Below, in pieces: positions 27,251 to 37,083 of a DNA stretch of 64,000 nt. The stretch comes from Alteromonas aestuariivivens (lineage in GTDB: Bacteria; Pseudomonadota; Gammaproteobacteria; Enterobacterales; Alteromonadaceae). How positions within the stretch are numbered: position 1 is the first letter of the stretch; each line of letters begins with the position of its first letter. The stretch spans positions 248,001 to 312,000 of the forward strand of contig NZ_QRHA01000002.1 in the NCBI RefSeq assembly GCF_003367475.1, read 5' to 3'. A program made the translations under genes and the position numbers. A model generated the notes under the pieces. The model made no database searches, was not told the DNA's origin, and saw only the letters and a list, made by a program, of their open reading frames with translations.

Positions 27251-27784
27251 GTGCAACGCACCGACTCTCCCCCAACCATTATTGATCTGGAAGCCAGCGG
27301 ATTTGGCGCAGCCAGCTATCCCATTGAAATTGGTGTGGCTCGCTCTGACGGGGCGAGGTTTTGCCGGTTGATACGCCCTTACGATGACTGGACCCATTGG
27401 GATACTGACGCCGAGGCATTGCACGGCCTCTCCCGTCAGCATCTGTGTAAGTATGGGCTGCCGGGTGAAGAAGTCTGCCGCGAATTAAATTCATTTTTAG
27501 GGCGTCAAACTGCCTATTCCGACGGCTGGGTGGTGGATTACCCCTGGATGCTCAAGCTTTTTGCCGCGTCTCGTGTAAACATGACGTTTCGTTTCAGTGC
27601 ATTGGAATATGTGCTGACAGAAGCTCAGATGACTCACTGGAAATCGGTCAAAAGTGAGATTTGTGCCCAACTTCCGGGGCATCGGCATCGCGCAAGCATT
27701 GACGCTGAGCTGATTCAGCAAACCTTTATACGGACAGCCAGCGTACAACCGGTTCATCGGAGCGGGCAAAGATCCTCTATTTAA
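27251..27784 (+). CDS. DEDD-type 3'-5' exonuclease-like protein
   Basis: About 177 residues with an RNase H-like exonuclease fold. Visible motifs are Exo I TIIDLEASG (Asp, Glu), LHGLS, Exo II with Asp in SDGWVVDYPWM, and Exo III HRASIDAELI (His and Asp of the DEDDh group). It is shorter than DnaQ or Orn and is not one of those. Substrate is unknown. No good ribosome-binding site exists: the frame opens with a TTG at 27188, while the GTG at 27251 starts just before the domain and is chosen. The neighbours (sulfotransferase and a small secreted protein, both on the other strand) give no hint of role. Confidence 0.7.
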   Translation: MQRTDSPPTIIDLEASGFGAASYPIEIGVARSDGARFCRLIRPYDDWTHWDTDAEALHGLSRQHLCKYGLPGEEVCRELNSFLGRQTAYSDGWVVDYPWMLKLFAASRVNMTFRFSALEYVLTEAQMTHWKSVKSEICAQLPGHRHRASIDAELIQQTFIRTASVQPVHRSGQRSSI

Positions 27785-27801
27785 GGAAACTGGCCCCGGG
27801 G

Positions 27802-28311
27802 TTAGAAAAAGTAATGCACGCCAAGTAAAAGCGCATTGATGTCAGTTTCTCCTACCTCGCGGTATTTGTATTCAACAGCCATTTTCAGGCTTTCCGCGTC
27901 ACCAAATTGCCACCCAAAGCTTGCAGCTACTCCGGCATTGCTGGGCAGGTATATCCAGTCAGTTTGCGGGGAATACGAGCTGTCGCTGGTTTGTAAACTG
28001 GCGAAAATGCGTTGCGGTAATCTGAGCGACAGTTGTCTGCTGGCCGAGAGGGTTACAGAGCGGACAAGTGTGAAGTCATCAATGGAATCAACCCACAGCG
28101 TTGATTGAAGCGGATTCATTTCATCATACTGCACATCAAACGACCATTTTGACAATGCAGAGCTTTGAAAGGAGAACTCCACTTCGTAAGAGCTTTGGGG
28201 GCTGAGAAACGGGTACGAATAATAGTCGCTGGCGATCGTTTCGCTCGCGCCAGCCTGCAGGCTAAGCAATAAGGCCGGTAAAGCAATACACAGAGCATTG
28301 AATCGGTGCAT
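27802..28311 (-). CDS. Small secreted or outer-membrane protein of unknown function
   Basis: 169 residues with a clear signal peptide (FNALCIALPALLLSLQAGAS/E). The rest is rich in short amphipathic beta strands and aromatic residues and ends INALLLGVHYFF, an aromatic C-terminus as used by outer-membrane barrels. The size would suit a small eight-strand barrel. I do not recognise a family. It lies about 220 bp past the metK stop on the same strand, but with a hairpin between (28482-28513), so it is probably a separate unit. Confidence 0.7.
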   Translation of the reverse strand: MHRFNALCIALPALLLSLQAGASETIASDYYSYPFLSPQSSYEVEFSFQSSALSKWSFDVQYDEMNPLQSTLWVDSIDDFTLVRSVTLSASRQLSLRLPQRIFASLQTSDSSYSPQTDWIYLPSNAGVAASFGWQFGDAESLKMAVEYKYREVGETDINALLLGVHYFF

Positions 28312-28481
28312 GGCGGCAGTTCCATTGTCGTAAAAGTTAAGTTACCGCAACAGGGGTTTTATTTTTCAGTGTAGATGGCAACGACAGACTTGGAAATGCA
28401 CTTAGCAAATTTTTTATATTTAAATGATGTCTGTTCAGGAATCGGGGGGCGAAGGGGAAGAGGGCGTGAGCACAATACTAG

Positions 28482-28513
28482 CCGTTGTCCGCCAAATGTT
28501 TGCCGGACAACGG
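28482..28513. terminator. Hairpin downstream of metK, possible terminator
   Basis: A perfect 10-bp stem (28482-28491 with 28504-28513, CCGTTGTCCG/CGGACAACGG) with a 12-base loop sits 20 bp after the metK stop. No T-run follows on either strand, so intrinsic termination is not certain. Confidence 0.45.
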
Positions 28514-28532
28514 AGTCGTTCTTTGTAGTCGG

Positions 28533-29678
28533 TTAAACGGATGCGCGAAGCGCTTCAGCTTTATCGGTGGCTTCCCACGGAAATTCATTGCGGCCAAAGT
28601 GACCGTAAGCTGCCGTTGCACGGTAGATGGGCCGCTCCAAATCCAGCATCTGAATAAGGCCGTACGGGCGCAGGTCAAAATGTTCTCTGACTAATGCAAC
28701 CAAGGTCTTTTCATCCACGATGCCGGTGCCGAACGTCTCAATGCTGATGGAAGTGGGCTCTGCCACACCAATGGCATAAGAAACCTGGATCTCACAGCGT
28801 TTGGCCAGCCCTGCTGCAACAATGTTCTTTGCAACATAGCGCCCAGCGTAAGCCGCAGAACGGTCTACCTTGGACGGATCTTTTCCAGAGAATGCGCCGC
28901 CGCCGTGTCGTGCCATACCACCGTAGGTGTCTACAATGATTTTACGGCCGGTCAGGCCGCAATCACCCATCGGGCCACCAATTACAAAACGCCCGGTGGG
29001 ATTAATGTGGAATCGGGTTTCGGGCTTGAGCCACTCAGCAGGAAGCACCGGTTTAATGATTTCTTCCATTACCGCTTCGCGTACTGTTTGAGTCGAGACG
29101 CTGTCACAATGCTGGGTAGAAAGTACCACGGCATCGATGCCCACGGGCACGTCATTTTCATAAATAAACGTGACCTGGCTTTTGGCATCAGGACGCAACC
29201 ATTCGAGCTGCCCGGATTTCCTTACTTCGGCCTGCTTCTGCACCAGACGGTGGGCATAAGTGACAGGAGCAGGCATTAGCACATCGGTTTCGTCACTGGC
29301 GTAACCGAACATCAAACCCTGATCACCGGCACCCTGTTCTTCCGGAGTCTGGCGATCAACGCCCTGATTGATATCGGGTGATTGCTTGCCAATGGCATTT
29401 AAAACCGCACAGGAGTCGGCATCAAAACCCATATCGGAGTGGGTGTAACCGATATCGCGCACGGTTTTGCGGGTCAGTTCCTCGATGTCTACCCAGGCTG
29501 AGGTGGTGATCTCTCCGCCTACCAGCACCATGCCGGTTTTAACGAAGGTTTCACAGGCTACCCTCGCGCGGGAGTCCTGCTCAAGGATTGCATCCAGTAC
29601 TGCATCAGAAATTTGGTCGGCAATTTTGTCCGGATGGCCCTCAGAGACGGATTCGGACGTGAATAAATGAGTTGCCAT
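28533..29678 (-). CDS. metK: S-adenosylmethionine synthase
   Basis: 381 residues (E. coli MetK has 384). It makes S-adenosylmethionine from methionine and ATP. Signatures: [18 protein letters not shown] (ATP and Mg site), [15 protein letters not shown] and the glycine-rich [19 protein letters not shown] loop. GGAG 5 nt before the ATG at 29678 decides the start; the frame is open to 29702 without a ribosome-binding site. A four-unit array of MetJ-like boxes lies 63-94 bp upstream of the start, in the probable promoter, suggesting repression when SAM is plentiful. Confidence 0.98.
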   Translation of the reverse strand: MATHLFTSESVSEGHPDKIADQISDAVLDAILEQDSRARVACETFVKTGMVLVGGEITTSAWVDIEELTRKTVRDIGYTHSDMGFDADSCAVLNAIGKQSPDINQGVDRQTPEEQGAGDQGLMFGYASDETDVLMPAPVTYAHRLVQKQAEVRKSGQLEWLRPDAKSQVTFIYENDVPVGIDAVVLSTQHCDSVSTQTVREAVMEEIIKPVLPAEWLKPETRFHINPTGRFVIGGPMGDCGLTGRKIIVDTYGGMARHGGGAFSGKDPSKVDRSAAYAGRYVAKNIVAAGLAKRCEIQVSYAIGVAEPTSISIETFGTGIVDEKTLVALVREHFDLRPYGLIQMLDLERPIYRATAAYGHFGRNEFPWEATDKAEALRASV

Positions 29679-30059
29679 AAATGCTCCGTAACGGTTGGTC
29701 ATTCAGGATTTGCGATATTGTACCCGATCCCTATTTAAATACCAGTCTTTACTTCTGGACGTCTAAAAGTCTATTTGTTGCGTAAAGTTGACAGGCTGTG
29801 TGCTACCAAGCCAACAGTATAGCAGTGTCGTATTTTCTCCGGGGGGAAAAGCTTAAGGCATTGAACTGCTGTGATTCATGGGTGAGAATAGCGCCAGTCA
29901 TTAGGTTCATTCCGGAATTGCCGATGCTTAATCAGGTCGTCGGTATGATTCAATAGTATTCATTGTTCCGTTCTGGGTGTGCCTCAGTGTCAACTTTGTT
30001 CGGGCAGTGGCTGAAATTTCAAATTTTTTATTATTACTCTGGTCCACAGGCGGTATTGA
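29679..30059. other. Divergent intergenic region between metK and epd
   Basis: 381 bp carrying the promoters of two divergent units. The metK-proximal side holds the MetJ-like box array (29741-29772) and, on the minus strand, a TACAAT -10-like box at about 29717-29722. A long minus-strand frame overlapping epd from here is a shadow and is not coding. Confidence 0.5.
29741..29772. promoter_or_regulatory. Tandem met boxes (candidate MetJ operator) before metK
   Basis: Four consecutive 8-mers in phase, ACCAGTCT, TTACTTCT, GGACGTCT and AAAAGTCT, match the MetJ box AGACGTCT at 5, 5, 7 and 6 of 8 positions. MetJ dimers bind such tandem boxes cooperatively with SAM as co-repressor. Position in the metK promoter region fits. 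Individual outer boxes are weak. Confidence 0.6.
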
Positions 30060-31070
30060 ATGGTCAGAATTGCCATTAACGGCTTTGGTCGCATTGGGCG
30101 CAATGTGCTGAGAGCCTTGTATGAAACAGGCCGTAATCGCCAGATACAGGTTGTTGCAATCAATGATATTGCCAAACCTGAAGGTATTGCGCACTTGCTG
30201 AAATATGATACAGCTCACGGGCGTTTTGCATTTGACGTAAATCTTGAAGGTAAAACACTCTGGGTTGCTGGCGATCCAATCGGATTGCTGGCTGAGCCGG
30301 AAGTAACGCGGTTGCCCTGGGAAGCGCTTGGTGTTGATATCGTACTTGAGTGCACTGGCGTTCATGATGATCGCCGTGCCGGAGAAATGCATTTGTCGGC
30401 CGGTGCCAAAAAGGTACTGTTTTCTCAGCCCGGCAGTCCGGACCTGGACAATACCATTATCTTTGGCAGCAATGAGCACACGCTTGCGCCGGAGCACCGG
30501 CTGGTTTCCAACGGTTCCTGTACGACAAACTGTATCGTGCCGGTGATCCAGGCACTGGATGCAGCGTTTGGCGTTCTCAGCGGTACCATTACGACTATTC
30601 ATTCTTCTATGCATGACCAGCAGGTAATCGATGCTTATCATGAAGATTTGCGGCTTACCCGGGCGGCGAGTCAGTCAATTATTCCGGTTGATACCCGGCT
30701 TGCCAGGGGGATAGAGCGTATACTGCCCAAATTTGCCGGGAAGTTTGAAGCCATTGCGGTAAGGGTCCCTACCATCAATGTTACGGCAATGGATTTAAGC
30801 GTGACGCTTCAGACGCCGGTTACCATAGACAAAGTGAATGGGGCTCTCAAGCAGGCTCGCGAAGGACGACTGGCCGGTATACTGGGGTATACCGAAGAAC
30901 CGCTGGTATCGGTGGATTTTAATCATGACCCCCATTCCTGCATCGTGGATGGGACCCAGACACGGGTCAGCCACGGCCAACTGGTGAAAACCTTGGTGTG
31001 GTGTGACAATGAATGGGGGTTTGCAAATCGCATGCTGGATACCACACTGGCGATGCACAAGATCGGTTAA
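30060..31070 (+). CDS. epd: D-erythrose-4-phosphate dehydrogenase
   Basis: 336 residues of the GAPDH superfamily, with [14 protein letters not shown]-type NAD site (here [18 protein letters not shown]), catalytic Cys in SNGSCTTNC, and Epd-like stretches [20 protein letters not shown] and [18 protein letters not shown] that match E. coli Epd better than GapA. It oxidises erythrose-4-phosphate to 4-phosphoerythronate for pyridoxal phosphate synthesis. As in enterobacteria it heads an epd-pgk-aldolase group. The SD sequence before the ATG is weak. GapA activity as a side function cannot be excluded. Confidence 0.93.
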   Translation: MVRIAINGFGRIGRNVLRALYETGRNRQIQVVAINDIAKPEGIAHLLKYDTAHGRFAFDVNLEGKTLWVAGDPIGLLAEPEVTRLPWEALGVDIVLECTGVHDDRRAGEMHLSAGAKKVLFSQPGSPDLDNTIIFGSNEHTLAPEHRLVSNGSCTTNCIVPVIQALDAAFGVLSGTITTIHSSMHDQQVIDAYHEDLRLTRAASQSIIPVDTRLARGIERILPKFAGKFEAIAVRVPTINVTAMDLSVTLQTPVTIDKVNGALKQAREGRLAGILGYTEEPLVSVDFNHDPHSCIVDGTQTRVSHGQLVKTLVWCDNEWGFANRMLDTTLAMHKIG

Positions 31071-31106
31071 CAGAATACAGACAAGACTGAAAATAAGGTG
31101 AACTCT

Positions 31107-32282
31107 ATGGCAATTCCAAGTATGAATGACTTTTCGTTGCAGGGGCTACGGGTGTTGATCCGTCAGGATCTCAACGTGCCGGTTAAAGACGGCAAAGTCA
31201 CTTCAGACGCTCGTATAAAAGCATCTATTCCCACCATTAAAGCGGCGCTGGATGGAGGTGCTGCAGTAATGGTGATGTCACATCTGGGCCGCCCTACCGA
31301 AGGTGAGCCCGCGGAGGAGTTTTCTCTGCAACCAGTAGTGGATTACCTCAATGAGGCTTTGGGACTTCCGGTGAGGCTGGTTAAGGATTACCTCGATGGC
31401 GTTGAGGTTTCCCCCGGCGAGTTGGTGATACTGGAAAATGTGCGCTTCAATCCGGGTGAGAAGAAGGACGACGAAACCCTTGCAAAACAATATGCAGCAT
31501 TGTGTGATTTGTTTGTAATGGATGCCTTCGGGACTGCCCACCGCGCCCAGGCGTCTACTCATGGTGTGGCGAAATTCGCGCCCAAGGCCTGTGCCGGCCC
31601 ATTGCTGGCGGCGGAGTTGGAAGCGCTTGCCAAGGCGCTGGACAATCCTGCGCGGCCAATGGTAGCTATCGTTGGTGGCTCAAAGGTTTCCACCAAGCTA
31701 ACGGTGCTGGATTCTCTTGCTGACAAAGTTGATCAGCTTATTGTTGGCGGAGGAATTGCCAACACCTTTATTGCCGCTCAGGGGCACGAAGTGGGCAAAT
31801 CCCTGGTTGAGATGGATTTGGTTGAAGAGGCAAACCGGCTGATCAGCCAGGCGCAGGCCAACGGCGGTGATATACCAGTGCCTACGGATGTGGTAGTAGG
31901 TACAGAATTCTCGGAATCTACGCCGGCGACCTTAAAGGCCGTGAATGAAATCGGTGCTGAGGACATGGTTTTTGATATTGGCCCGGATTCGATTCAGGTG
32001 CTGGTGGAGATTCTTAAAAAGGCCGGCACCATCGTCTGGAATGGCCCTGTTGGCGTGTTTGAGTTTGAACAGTTCAGCGCCGGAACCAAGGCCATTGCTG
32101 AAGCGATTGCCAATAGCGATGCATTTTCGATTGCGGGCGGTGGAGACACACTGGCAGCGGTAGATAAATATCAAATCGCTGATAAAATTTCCTATATCTC
32201 CACCGGTGGCGGTGCTTTCCTGGAATTTCTGGAAGGTAAAGTGCTGCCGGCAGTTGCGGTACTGGAACAAAAAAATCAATAA
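31107..32282 (+). CDS. pgk: Phosphoglycerate kinase
   Basis: 391 residues. Catalyses 1,3-bisphosphoglycerate + ADP to 3-phosphoglycerate + ATP in glycolysis. It shows [19 protein letters not shown] at the substrate site, [10 protein letters not shown], the [12 protein letters not shown] hinge and the nucleotide-site [13 protein letters not shown] near the C-terminus. AAGGTG 6 nt before the ATG at 31107 sets the start; a GTG at 31098 in the same frame overlaps that site. It follows epd by 36 bp and is likely co-transcribed. Confidence 0.98.
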   Translation: MAIPSMNDFSLQGLRVLIRQDLNVPVKDGKVTSDARIKASIPTIKAALDGGAAVMVMSHLGRPTEGEPAEEFSLQPVVDYLNEALGLPVRLVKDYLDGVEVSPGELVILENVRFNPGEKKDDETLAKQYAALCDLFVMDAFGTAHRAQASTHGVAKFAPKACAGPLLAAELEALAKALDNPARPMVAIVGGSKVSTKLTVLDSLADKVDQLIVGGGIANTFIAAQGHEVGKSLVEMDLVEEANRLISQAQANGGDIPVPTDVVVGTEFSESTPATLKAVNEIGAEDMVFDIGPDSIQVLVEILKKAGTIVWNGPVGVFEFEQFSAGTKAIAEAIANSDAFSIAGGGDTLAAVDKYQIADKISYISTGGGAFLEFLEGKVLPAVAVLEQKNQ

Positions 32283-32303
32283 AAACCAGGCCCAACGGCG
32301 GTT

Positions 32304-32389
32304 CCCCGGTTTTATCCGGGGCCCGCTCAGTTGATGAAACAGTGAAGTACATCAACCTAAAAAATACCCTACACCTGCCTTTCAGGCAG
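32304..32389 (+). other. Two hairpins between pgk and the aldolase gene
   Basis: Stem 1 is CCCCGG/CCGGGG (32304-32309 with 32316-32321); stem 2 is CTGCCT/AGGCAG (32375-32380 with 32384-32389) with a 3-base loop. Neither has a T-run. They could stabilise or process the pgk-aldolase message, or act as weak attenuators. Confidence 0.35.
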
Positions 32390-32411
32390 ACTACAAAAAG
32401 GAGTGTTGCGA

Positions 32412-33311
32412 ATGGCATCACAAACTCAGCAAGCTATGCTTGAAAAAATCACATCCGCTCCCGGATTTATCGCTGCCCTTGATCAAAGTGGTGGCAGTAC
32501 TCCAAAGGCATTAAAACTTTACGGCATTGACGAGACGTCCTATCAAAATGATGGGGAAATGTTTGATTTGGTGCATGAAATGCGTACCCGCATCATTACC
32601 AGTGAGGTTTTCAATGGAGATCGCATCCTGGGTGCGATTCTGTTTGAAAATACATTGGACAGAGACATCGAAGGGCTCCCCACCTCTCAGTACCTATGGC
32701 AAAAAAAGCACATAGTACCTTTTCTCAAAGTAGATAAAGGCCTGGCGGATGAAGCTGATGGTGTGCAGCAAATGAAGCCCATAAGCGGGCTTGACGCGTT
32801 GCTTGAAAAGGCCAATCAGAAGGACGTTTTCGGTACAAAGATGCGGTCGGTGATCAAAATGGCCAATCCGCAGGGAATAAAGGCGGTGACTGAACAGCAG
32901 TTTGCCATTGGCCGGCAAATTCTGGCAGCAGGCCTTGTGCCTATTATTGAGCCAGAGGTTGACATTCACAGCCCGCAAAAAGCCGACGCGGAAGCTTTGT
33001 TGAAGCAGGAAATTCTTACTCAGCTAAACCTGCTGGATGACGATCAGCTGGTTATGCTCAAGCTGACGTTACCTTCGAAGGCTAACTTTTACCGTGAACT
33101 GATTGAACACCCGCGGGTAATCAAAGTGGTCGCCTTGTCAGGTGGCTATAGCCGCGAGGATGCGAATACCAAACTGGCAGAAAATAATGGAATGATTGCC
33201 AGTTTTTCCCGTGCACTGACAGAAGGTATTTCCGCTCAGCAGAGTCAGGCAGAGTTTGATGCTACTCTGCATGAAGCAATTGATGGAATATTCCGGGCCT
33301 CGGGTACCTGA
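32412..33311 (+). CDS. fda: Fructose-bisphosphate aldolase, class I
   Basis: 299 residues of the Schiff-base (metal-free) aldolase family as found in Staphylococcus and many marine bacteria. It begins [19 protein letters not shown], followed by [30 protein letters not shown], the IIEPEVDIH strand and the Schiff-base region [13 protein letters not shown]. It splits fructose-1,6-bisphosphate in glycolysis or makes it in gluconeogenesis. AAGGAG 8 nt before the ATG at 32412 decides the start. E. coli has the unrelated class II FbaA at this place, so the family has been swapped here while position is kept. Confidence 0.95.
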   Translation: MASQTQQAMLEKITSAPGFIAALDQSGGSTPKALKLYGIDETSYQNDGEMFDLVHEMRTRIITSEVFNGDRILGAILFENTLDRDIEGLPTSQYLWQKKHIVPFLKVDKGLADEADGVQQMKPISGLDALLEKANQKDVFGTKMRSVIKMANPQGIKAVTEQQFAIGRQILAAGLVPIIEPEVDIHSPQKADAEALLKQEILTQLNLLDDDQLVMLKLTLPSKANFYRELIEHPRVIKVVALSGGYSREDANTKLAENNGMIASFSRALTEGISAQQSQAEFDATLHEAIDGIFRASGT

Positions 33312-33330
33312 CCTGGCAGGAAAACCAACA

Positions 33331-33358
33331 GCACGGGCAGCAAAAACACTGTCCGTGC
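33331..33358. terminator. Hairpin between convergent aldolase and ppx genes
   Basis: A 10-bp stem with one G-T pair (GCACGGGCAG at 33331-33340 with CTGTCCGTGC at 33349-33358) lies 20 bp past the aldolase stop and 41 bp past the ppx stop on the other strand. It is followed by GGTTT on the plus strand, a weak tail. Confidence 0.5.
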
Positions 33359-33399
33359 GGTTTAACAGGCTCGCTGGTTATGGCTGCCGGTTGTGGAGG

Positions 33400-34929
33400 C
33401 TAAGCAATTACCAGTTCGAGACCGAGAGGCTGCCAGTATCCGACTTCCAGCGCCAAATCTGCCGCCATAATTGGGCGTTCGTCCAACCATCCTGAAGGAA
33501 AACGCAGTGTGCAGCTATTGTCACTGGCTTCAACGTCAAACTCGGGTACAAAGGATTCCTGACGCTTGATATTCAGCAGACAACCCAGGCGTAGGAGGGC
33601 GATCAGCTTTTTTACCGAATCGGAATTGTACTGAAAAAACGCCACCACATCCTGCGCCCTGATTTTTTTGCGGTGGGTACGCACCAGGGTCGCGAGTAAT
33701 TCCTGCTGTTCCTGGGTAAACCCGGGCATGTCCACATTAGCCAGAATGTAGCCGGAGTGCCGTTGAACGCCTCTTGAATTGATTTGTAATCCTACTTCAT
33801 GAAGCAGGGCGGCCCAGCCCAACATGCTGCGAAAGTCACGGTGCCGCAGTTTCCATGGTCCGCAAAGCCGGTCGAACAGTGTCAGTGTGGTATTGAGTAC
33901 CATATTGGCCTGATTGGTATCAACGTCGTAGCGGGTGGCCAGGCTGGAAGCGGTTCTGCCGCGGATGTCTGCATGATTCAGTTCATCCTCCATCTGGTAG
34001 ATTACACCCTCCCTCAATGCGGCGGCAGAAAAGGTCATTGACTCAATCTTCAGTGCCTTGAAAATACCGATCAATATGGCAAGTCCGGCCGCGACAACGG
34101 TCCGGCGATCGTCACTAAGCCCCTGCAGGGTGAGGTTGTCGGTGTGGCCCGCGTCAATAAACTGCTTCATCAGTTGCATCAGACATTTCAGGGTGACCGG
34201 AATATCATGGCTGTTAGAGCGAAACTGCTGACTCAAATTGCAAAGCGTGCGGATGGTCCCTGAAGTGCCTATGCACTGGCTCCACCCGAGATTGCGGTAT
34301 TTGCCCTCAATAAGTTCCAGTTCCTGCTCGGCGGCCGTGATGGCCTGTTTAAACGCTTTTGCTGTCAGCGCACCGGATTTGAAAAAGCGCTGGGTGTAAC
34401 TCACGCATCCCATTTGCAGGCTTCGGCATAATAAGGGGTCAAACCCCTGACCGATGACAAACTCAGTGGAGCCACCGCCAATGTCGACCACCAGTTTTTT
34501 GCCGTCCACATGATTGGTGTGCGCTACTCCTGAATAGATAAGGCGGGCCTCTTCGGTACCGGAGATGATTTCAATAGGGTACGGCAGCACTTCTTTGGCA
34601 GCTTCCAAAAACTCCCGGGCATTGACCGCCTTGCGCAAGGTATGGGTGGCCACAATTCGCACTGAATCGGGTTCAAACCCCTGCAGGCTGTGGGCTACGA
34701 TTTTGAGCATGTTCACGCCACGCTCGATGGCTTCCTGAGACAGAATGTTGTCTTCGCACAAGCCGTCAGCCAGCCGCACCTTTTGTTTGACTCTGTGAAC
34801 AATCTGAACCGAGCCTGCCAAAATCCGGGCTACTACGAGGTGAAAACTGTTCGAGCCGATATCCAAAGCTGCAACTTTGCTGACTTCTCTGGATGCTACG
34901 CCTTCGAAAGCGGTTTGATGTTGGTTCAT
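33400..34929 (-). CDS. ppx: Exopolyphosphatase (Ppx/GppA family)
   Basis: 509 residues. An ASKHA-fold phosphatase that removes phosphates from the ends of polyphosphate. It shows the N-terminal phosphate loop AALDIGSNSFHLVVARI, the second loop LVVDIGGGSTEFVIGQG, EARLIYSGVAH and the C-terminal HD-type region with HRDFRSMLGWAALLHEVG. The start codon overlaps the ppk stop by ATGA, so ppk and ppx are translationally coupled as in E. coli. GppA, which also acts on pppGpp, is the alternative; pairing with ppk favours Ppx. Confidence 0.94.
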   Translation of the reverse strand: MNQHQTAFEGVASREVSKVAALDIGSNSFHLVVARILAGSVQIVHRVKQKVRLADGLCEDNILSQEAIERGVNMLKIVAHSLQGFEPDSVRIVATHTLRKAVNAREFLEAAKEVLPYPIEIISGTEEARLIYSGVAHTNHVDGKKLVVDIGGGSTEFVIGQGFDPLLCRSLQMGCVSYTQRFFKSGALTAKAFKQAITAAEQELELIEGKYRNLGWSQCIGTSGTIRTLCNLSQQFRSNSHDIPVTLKCLMQLMKQFIDAGHTDNLTLQGLSDDRRTVVAAGLAILIGIFKALKIESMTFSAAALREGVIYQMEDELNHADIRGRTASSLATRYDVDTNQANMVLNTTLTLFDRLCGPWKLRHRDFRSMLGWAALLHEVGLQINSRGVQRHSGYILANVDMPGFTQEQQELLATLVRTHRKKIRAQDVVAFFQYNSDSVKKLIALLRLGCLLNIKRQESFVPEFDVEASDNSCTLRFPSGWLDERPIMAADLALEVGYWQPLGLELVIA

Positions 34930-37007
34930 GTATGGGGCTTGGTCTCTTCGAGTTTTTTGAGATATTCGTAGATTTCTATCTGCGAGCGAAGCTTCTTGCG
35001 ATTGCCCCGACGAACGTAGCGGTTGGTCTGCAGCTTGTCAATTTCACGGGCTTTCAGGGTATCCCGGAACTGAAGTTCCAGAATGTCGACGATTTGCTGC
35101 TGCAGCCGTTTGTCGTAAATAGGGCAGCCGACTTCAATGCGGTTGTCCATGTTTCGGGTCATCCAGTCGGCAGAGGAAATAAACACCTTGCGCTCGCCGC
35201 CGCCTTCAAACACCATGACTCTGGGGTGTTCAAGATAACGGTCTACGATGGACGTCAGCTTGATGTTTTCGCTTATCCCCGGAAGCCCTGGCACCAGGGA
35301 GCACATGCCCCTGACAATGCCACGAATTTTTATTCCTGCCTGGCTTGCCCGGTACAAATCGTCGATCAGTTCCTTGTCCACCAGGTTATTGATCTTAAAT
35401 GTAATTTGCGCCTTTCTACCTTCATTCAGGTGCTGGATTTCCTGCCTTATCAGCGATTGTATTTTGGTGCGCGCATTCAACGGCGAAATTTGCAGATGCT
35501 GGAATTTATAGCGGCGGTAGGGGTATTGGATCAAATCGAAAACCGACACCGCTTCTTCGGCCAGTTCCTGATTGCGGGTAAACAGGCTGAAGTCGGTATA
35601 GATTTTGGCGGTTTTCTCGTTAAAGTTTCCGGTTCCGAAATGGGCGTAATGAATCAGTGAGCCCCGCTCTTCACGGCTTACCACACAAACCTTGCTGTGA
35701 ATTTTAAGGGTTGGAACACCAAGAACCACCCGGATCCCAGCATCGGTCATGCGTTTAGACCACTCAATATTGGCTTCTTCGTCAAAGCGGGCCCGCAATT
35801 CCACAACCACCGTGACTTTTTTGCCGTTATCTACCGCGTCAATCAGGGAGTTGATGATGCGGGAATTACTGGCCACCCGGTAAATATTGATGCGAATGGT
35901 GCGTACACTGGGGTCAAATGCTGCCTGGCGTACGAATTCGGTGAAATGCAGAAAACGGTGGTAAGGATAATGCAGCAGGATATCGTGAGCCGTGATGGCG
36001 TCAAATACGGTGTTGTACTGCGAGAATGCCTTGGTATCGATAGCCGGCATTGGCGCATGTTCAAGATATTCCCGGCCTACATTCGGGAAACCGATGAAAT
36101 CCTTGAAATTGCGATAGTGACCAGCGGCGTGCATGGTGTCCAGTGAGGTAATGCGCAGCCGTTTGCGAAGATCCTGAACCATGTCCTTGGGCATGGCATG
36201 GTCGTAGATGACCCGCACGGGTTCAGCAATCAACCTCTGTTTCATGCTCTCAGACATTTTTTCTACGTAGCTTTCATCGATTTCGTCGTTAATGGAATAC
36301 TCCGCGTCGCGGGTCATTTTAAATGAATAGGCTTCCAGGCTGTCGAATTTAACGAAACCTCTGAATATCTCTTCCAGACACAGCTGAATAATGTCATCCA
36401 GCAAAATAATGTGCTTTTTCTTGCGACTTTTTTCCGGCGGTATCAGCACAAAGCGTGACATTTCCGAAGTGGGCACCTGTACTGCGGCAAATCGGGTGGT
36501 GCGCCCTTCACGCCGTATCGCCACATAAAGGTAAACAGCCGTCCCGTTCAAACGGCTGAGCAGGTCAGTCTTTTTATCAATCAGAATCGGTGCAATGTGC
36601 CGCAAAACCTTGTTCACGAAAAAATTTTTCAGCCACTTTTTCTGATAGTCGTTGAGGTCGTTCTTACGCAGCATATAAATGTTGTAGCGGGCTATGGCTT
36701 TGAGCACATCTTTGTGAATGGCATCAAACTTTTCAGACAACTGGACAACTTTGGCCTGAATTTCTTCCATCAGGCGCATTTTATCCCGGGCCTCCTGCTC
36801 ATTGCCATCATTCTGGGCGATGGTGATCTGACGTTTTACGTCGGCTGCCCTGACCCGGTAAAACTCGTCAAGATTGTTGGAGTAAATACCCAGGAAACGA
36901 ATGCGCTCAATTGCGGGGGTATTTTTATCGGCGGCTTCCTGCAGAACTCGTTCATTGAACGAAAGCCAACTCAGTTCTTTGGGATAATATAGCTCTATAG
37001 GATCCAT
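34926..37007 (-). CDS. ppk: Polyphosphate kinase 1
   Basis: 693 residues, full length. It reversibly makes polyphosphate from ATP. The order of domains is clear: N-terminal helical domain beginning YPKELSWLSFNERVLQEA with IYSNNLDEFYRVR, head domain, and two phospholipase-D-like C domains. The autophosphorylated His is in TLKIHSKVCVVSREE, the FGTGNFNEKTAKIYTDF motif follows, and the second His is in DRYLEHPRVMVF before SSADWMTRNMDNRIEVG. A near-perfect Pho box lies 52 bp upstream of the ATG, so PhoB control under phosphate starvation is likely. Confidence 0.97.
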   Translation of the reverse strand: MDPIELYYPKELSWLSFNERVLQEAADKNTPAIERIRFLGIYSNNLDEFYRVRAADVKRQITIAQNDGNEQEARDKMRLMEEIQAKVVQLSEKFDAIHKDVLKAIARYNIYMLRKNDLNDYQKKWLKNFFVNKVLRHIAPILIDKKTDLLSRLNGTAVYLYVAIRREGRTTRFAAVQVPTSEMSRFVLIPPEKSRKKKHIILLDDIIQLCLEEIFRGFVKFDSLEAYSFKMTRDAEYSINDEIDESYVEKMSESMKQRLIAEPVRVIYDHAMPKDMVQDLRKRLRITSLDTMHAAGHYRNFKDFIGFPNVGREYLEHAPMPAIDTKAFSQYNTVFDAITAHDILLHYPYHRFLHFTEFVRQAAFDPSVRTIRINIYRVASNSRIINSLIDAVDNGKKVTVVVELRARFDEEANIEWSKRMTDAGIRVVLGVPTLKIHSKVCVVSREERGSLIHYAHFGTGNFNEKTAKIYTDFSLFTRNQELAEEAVSVFDLIQYPYRRYKFQHLQISPLNARTKIQSLIRQEIQHLNEGRKAQITFKINNLVDKELIDDLYRASQAGIKIRGIVRGMCSLVPGLPGISENIKLTSIVDRYLEHPRVMVFEGGGERKVFISSADWMTRNMDNRIEVGCPIYDKRLQQQIVDILELQFRDTLKAREIDKLQTNRYVRRGNRKKLRSQIEIYEYLKKLEETKPHT

Positions 37008-37058
37008 GATTTACTAACTGAAATTTATGAATAAATGGCGCAAGCCTGCCAGCAAAGC

Positions 37059-37076
37059 GTGACAGGATTGTGACAG
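37059..37076 (-). promoter_or_regulatory. Pho box upstream of ppk
   Basis: On the minus strand the sequence reads CTGTCACAATCCTGTCAC: two identical CTGTCAC repeats with an 11-bp period, the form recognised by PhoB (consensus repeats CTGTCAT with A/T-rich spacing). It lies 52-69 bp before the ppk start. Confidence 0.75.
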
Positions 37077-37083
37077 CCCGCCA

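Noticed and set aside
29928-30641. 237-codon minus-strand frame overlapping epd
   Set aside because: It is antisense to a highly conserved gene and its translation has no recognisable domain.
34893-35660. 255-codon plus-strand frame over ppk
   Set aside because: It is the shadow of the well-supported ppk gene on the other strand.
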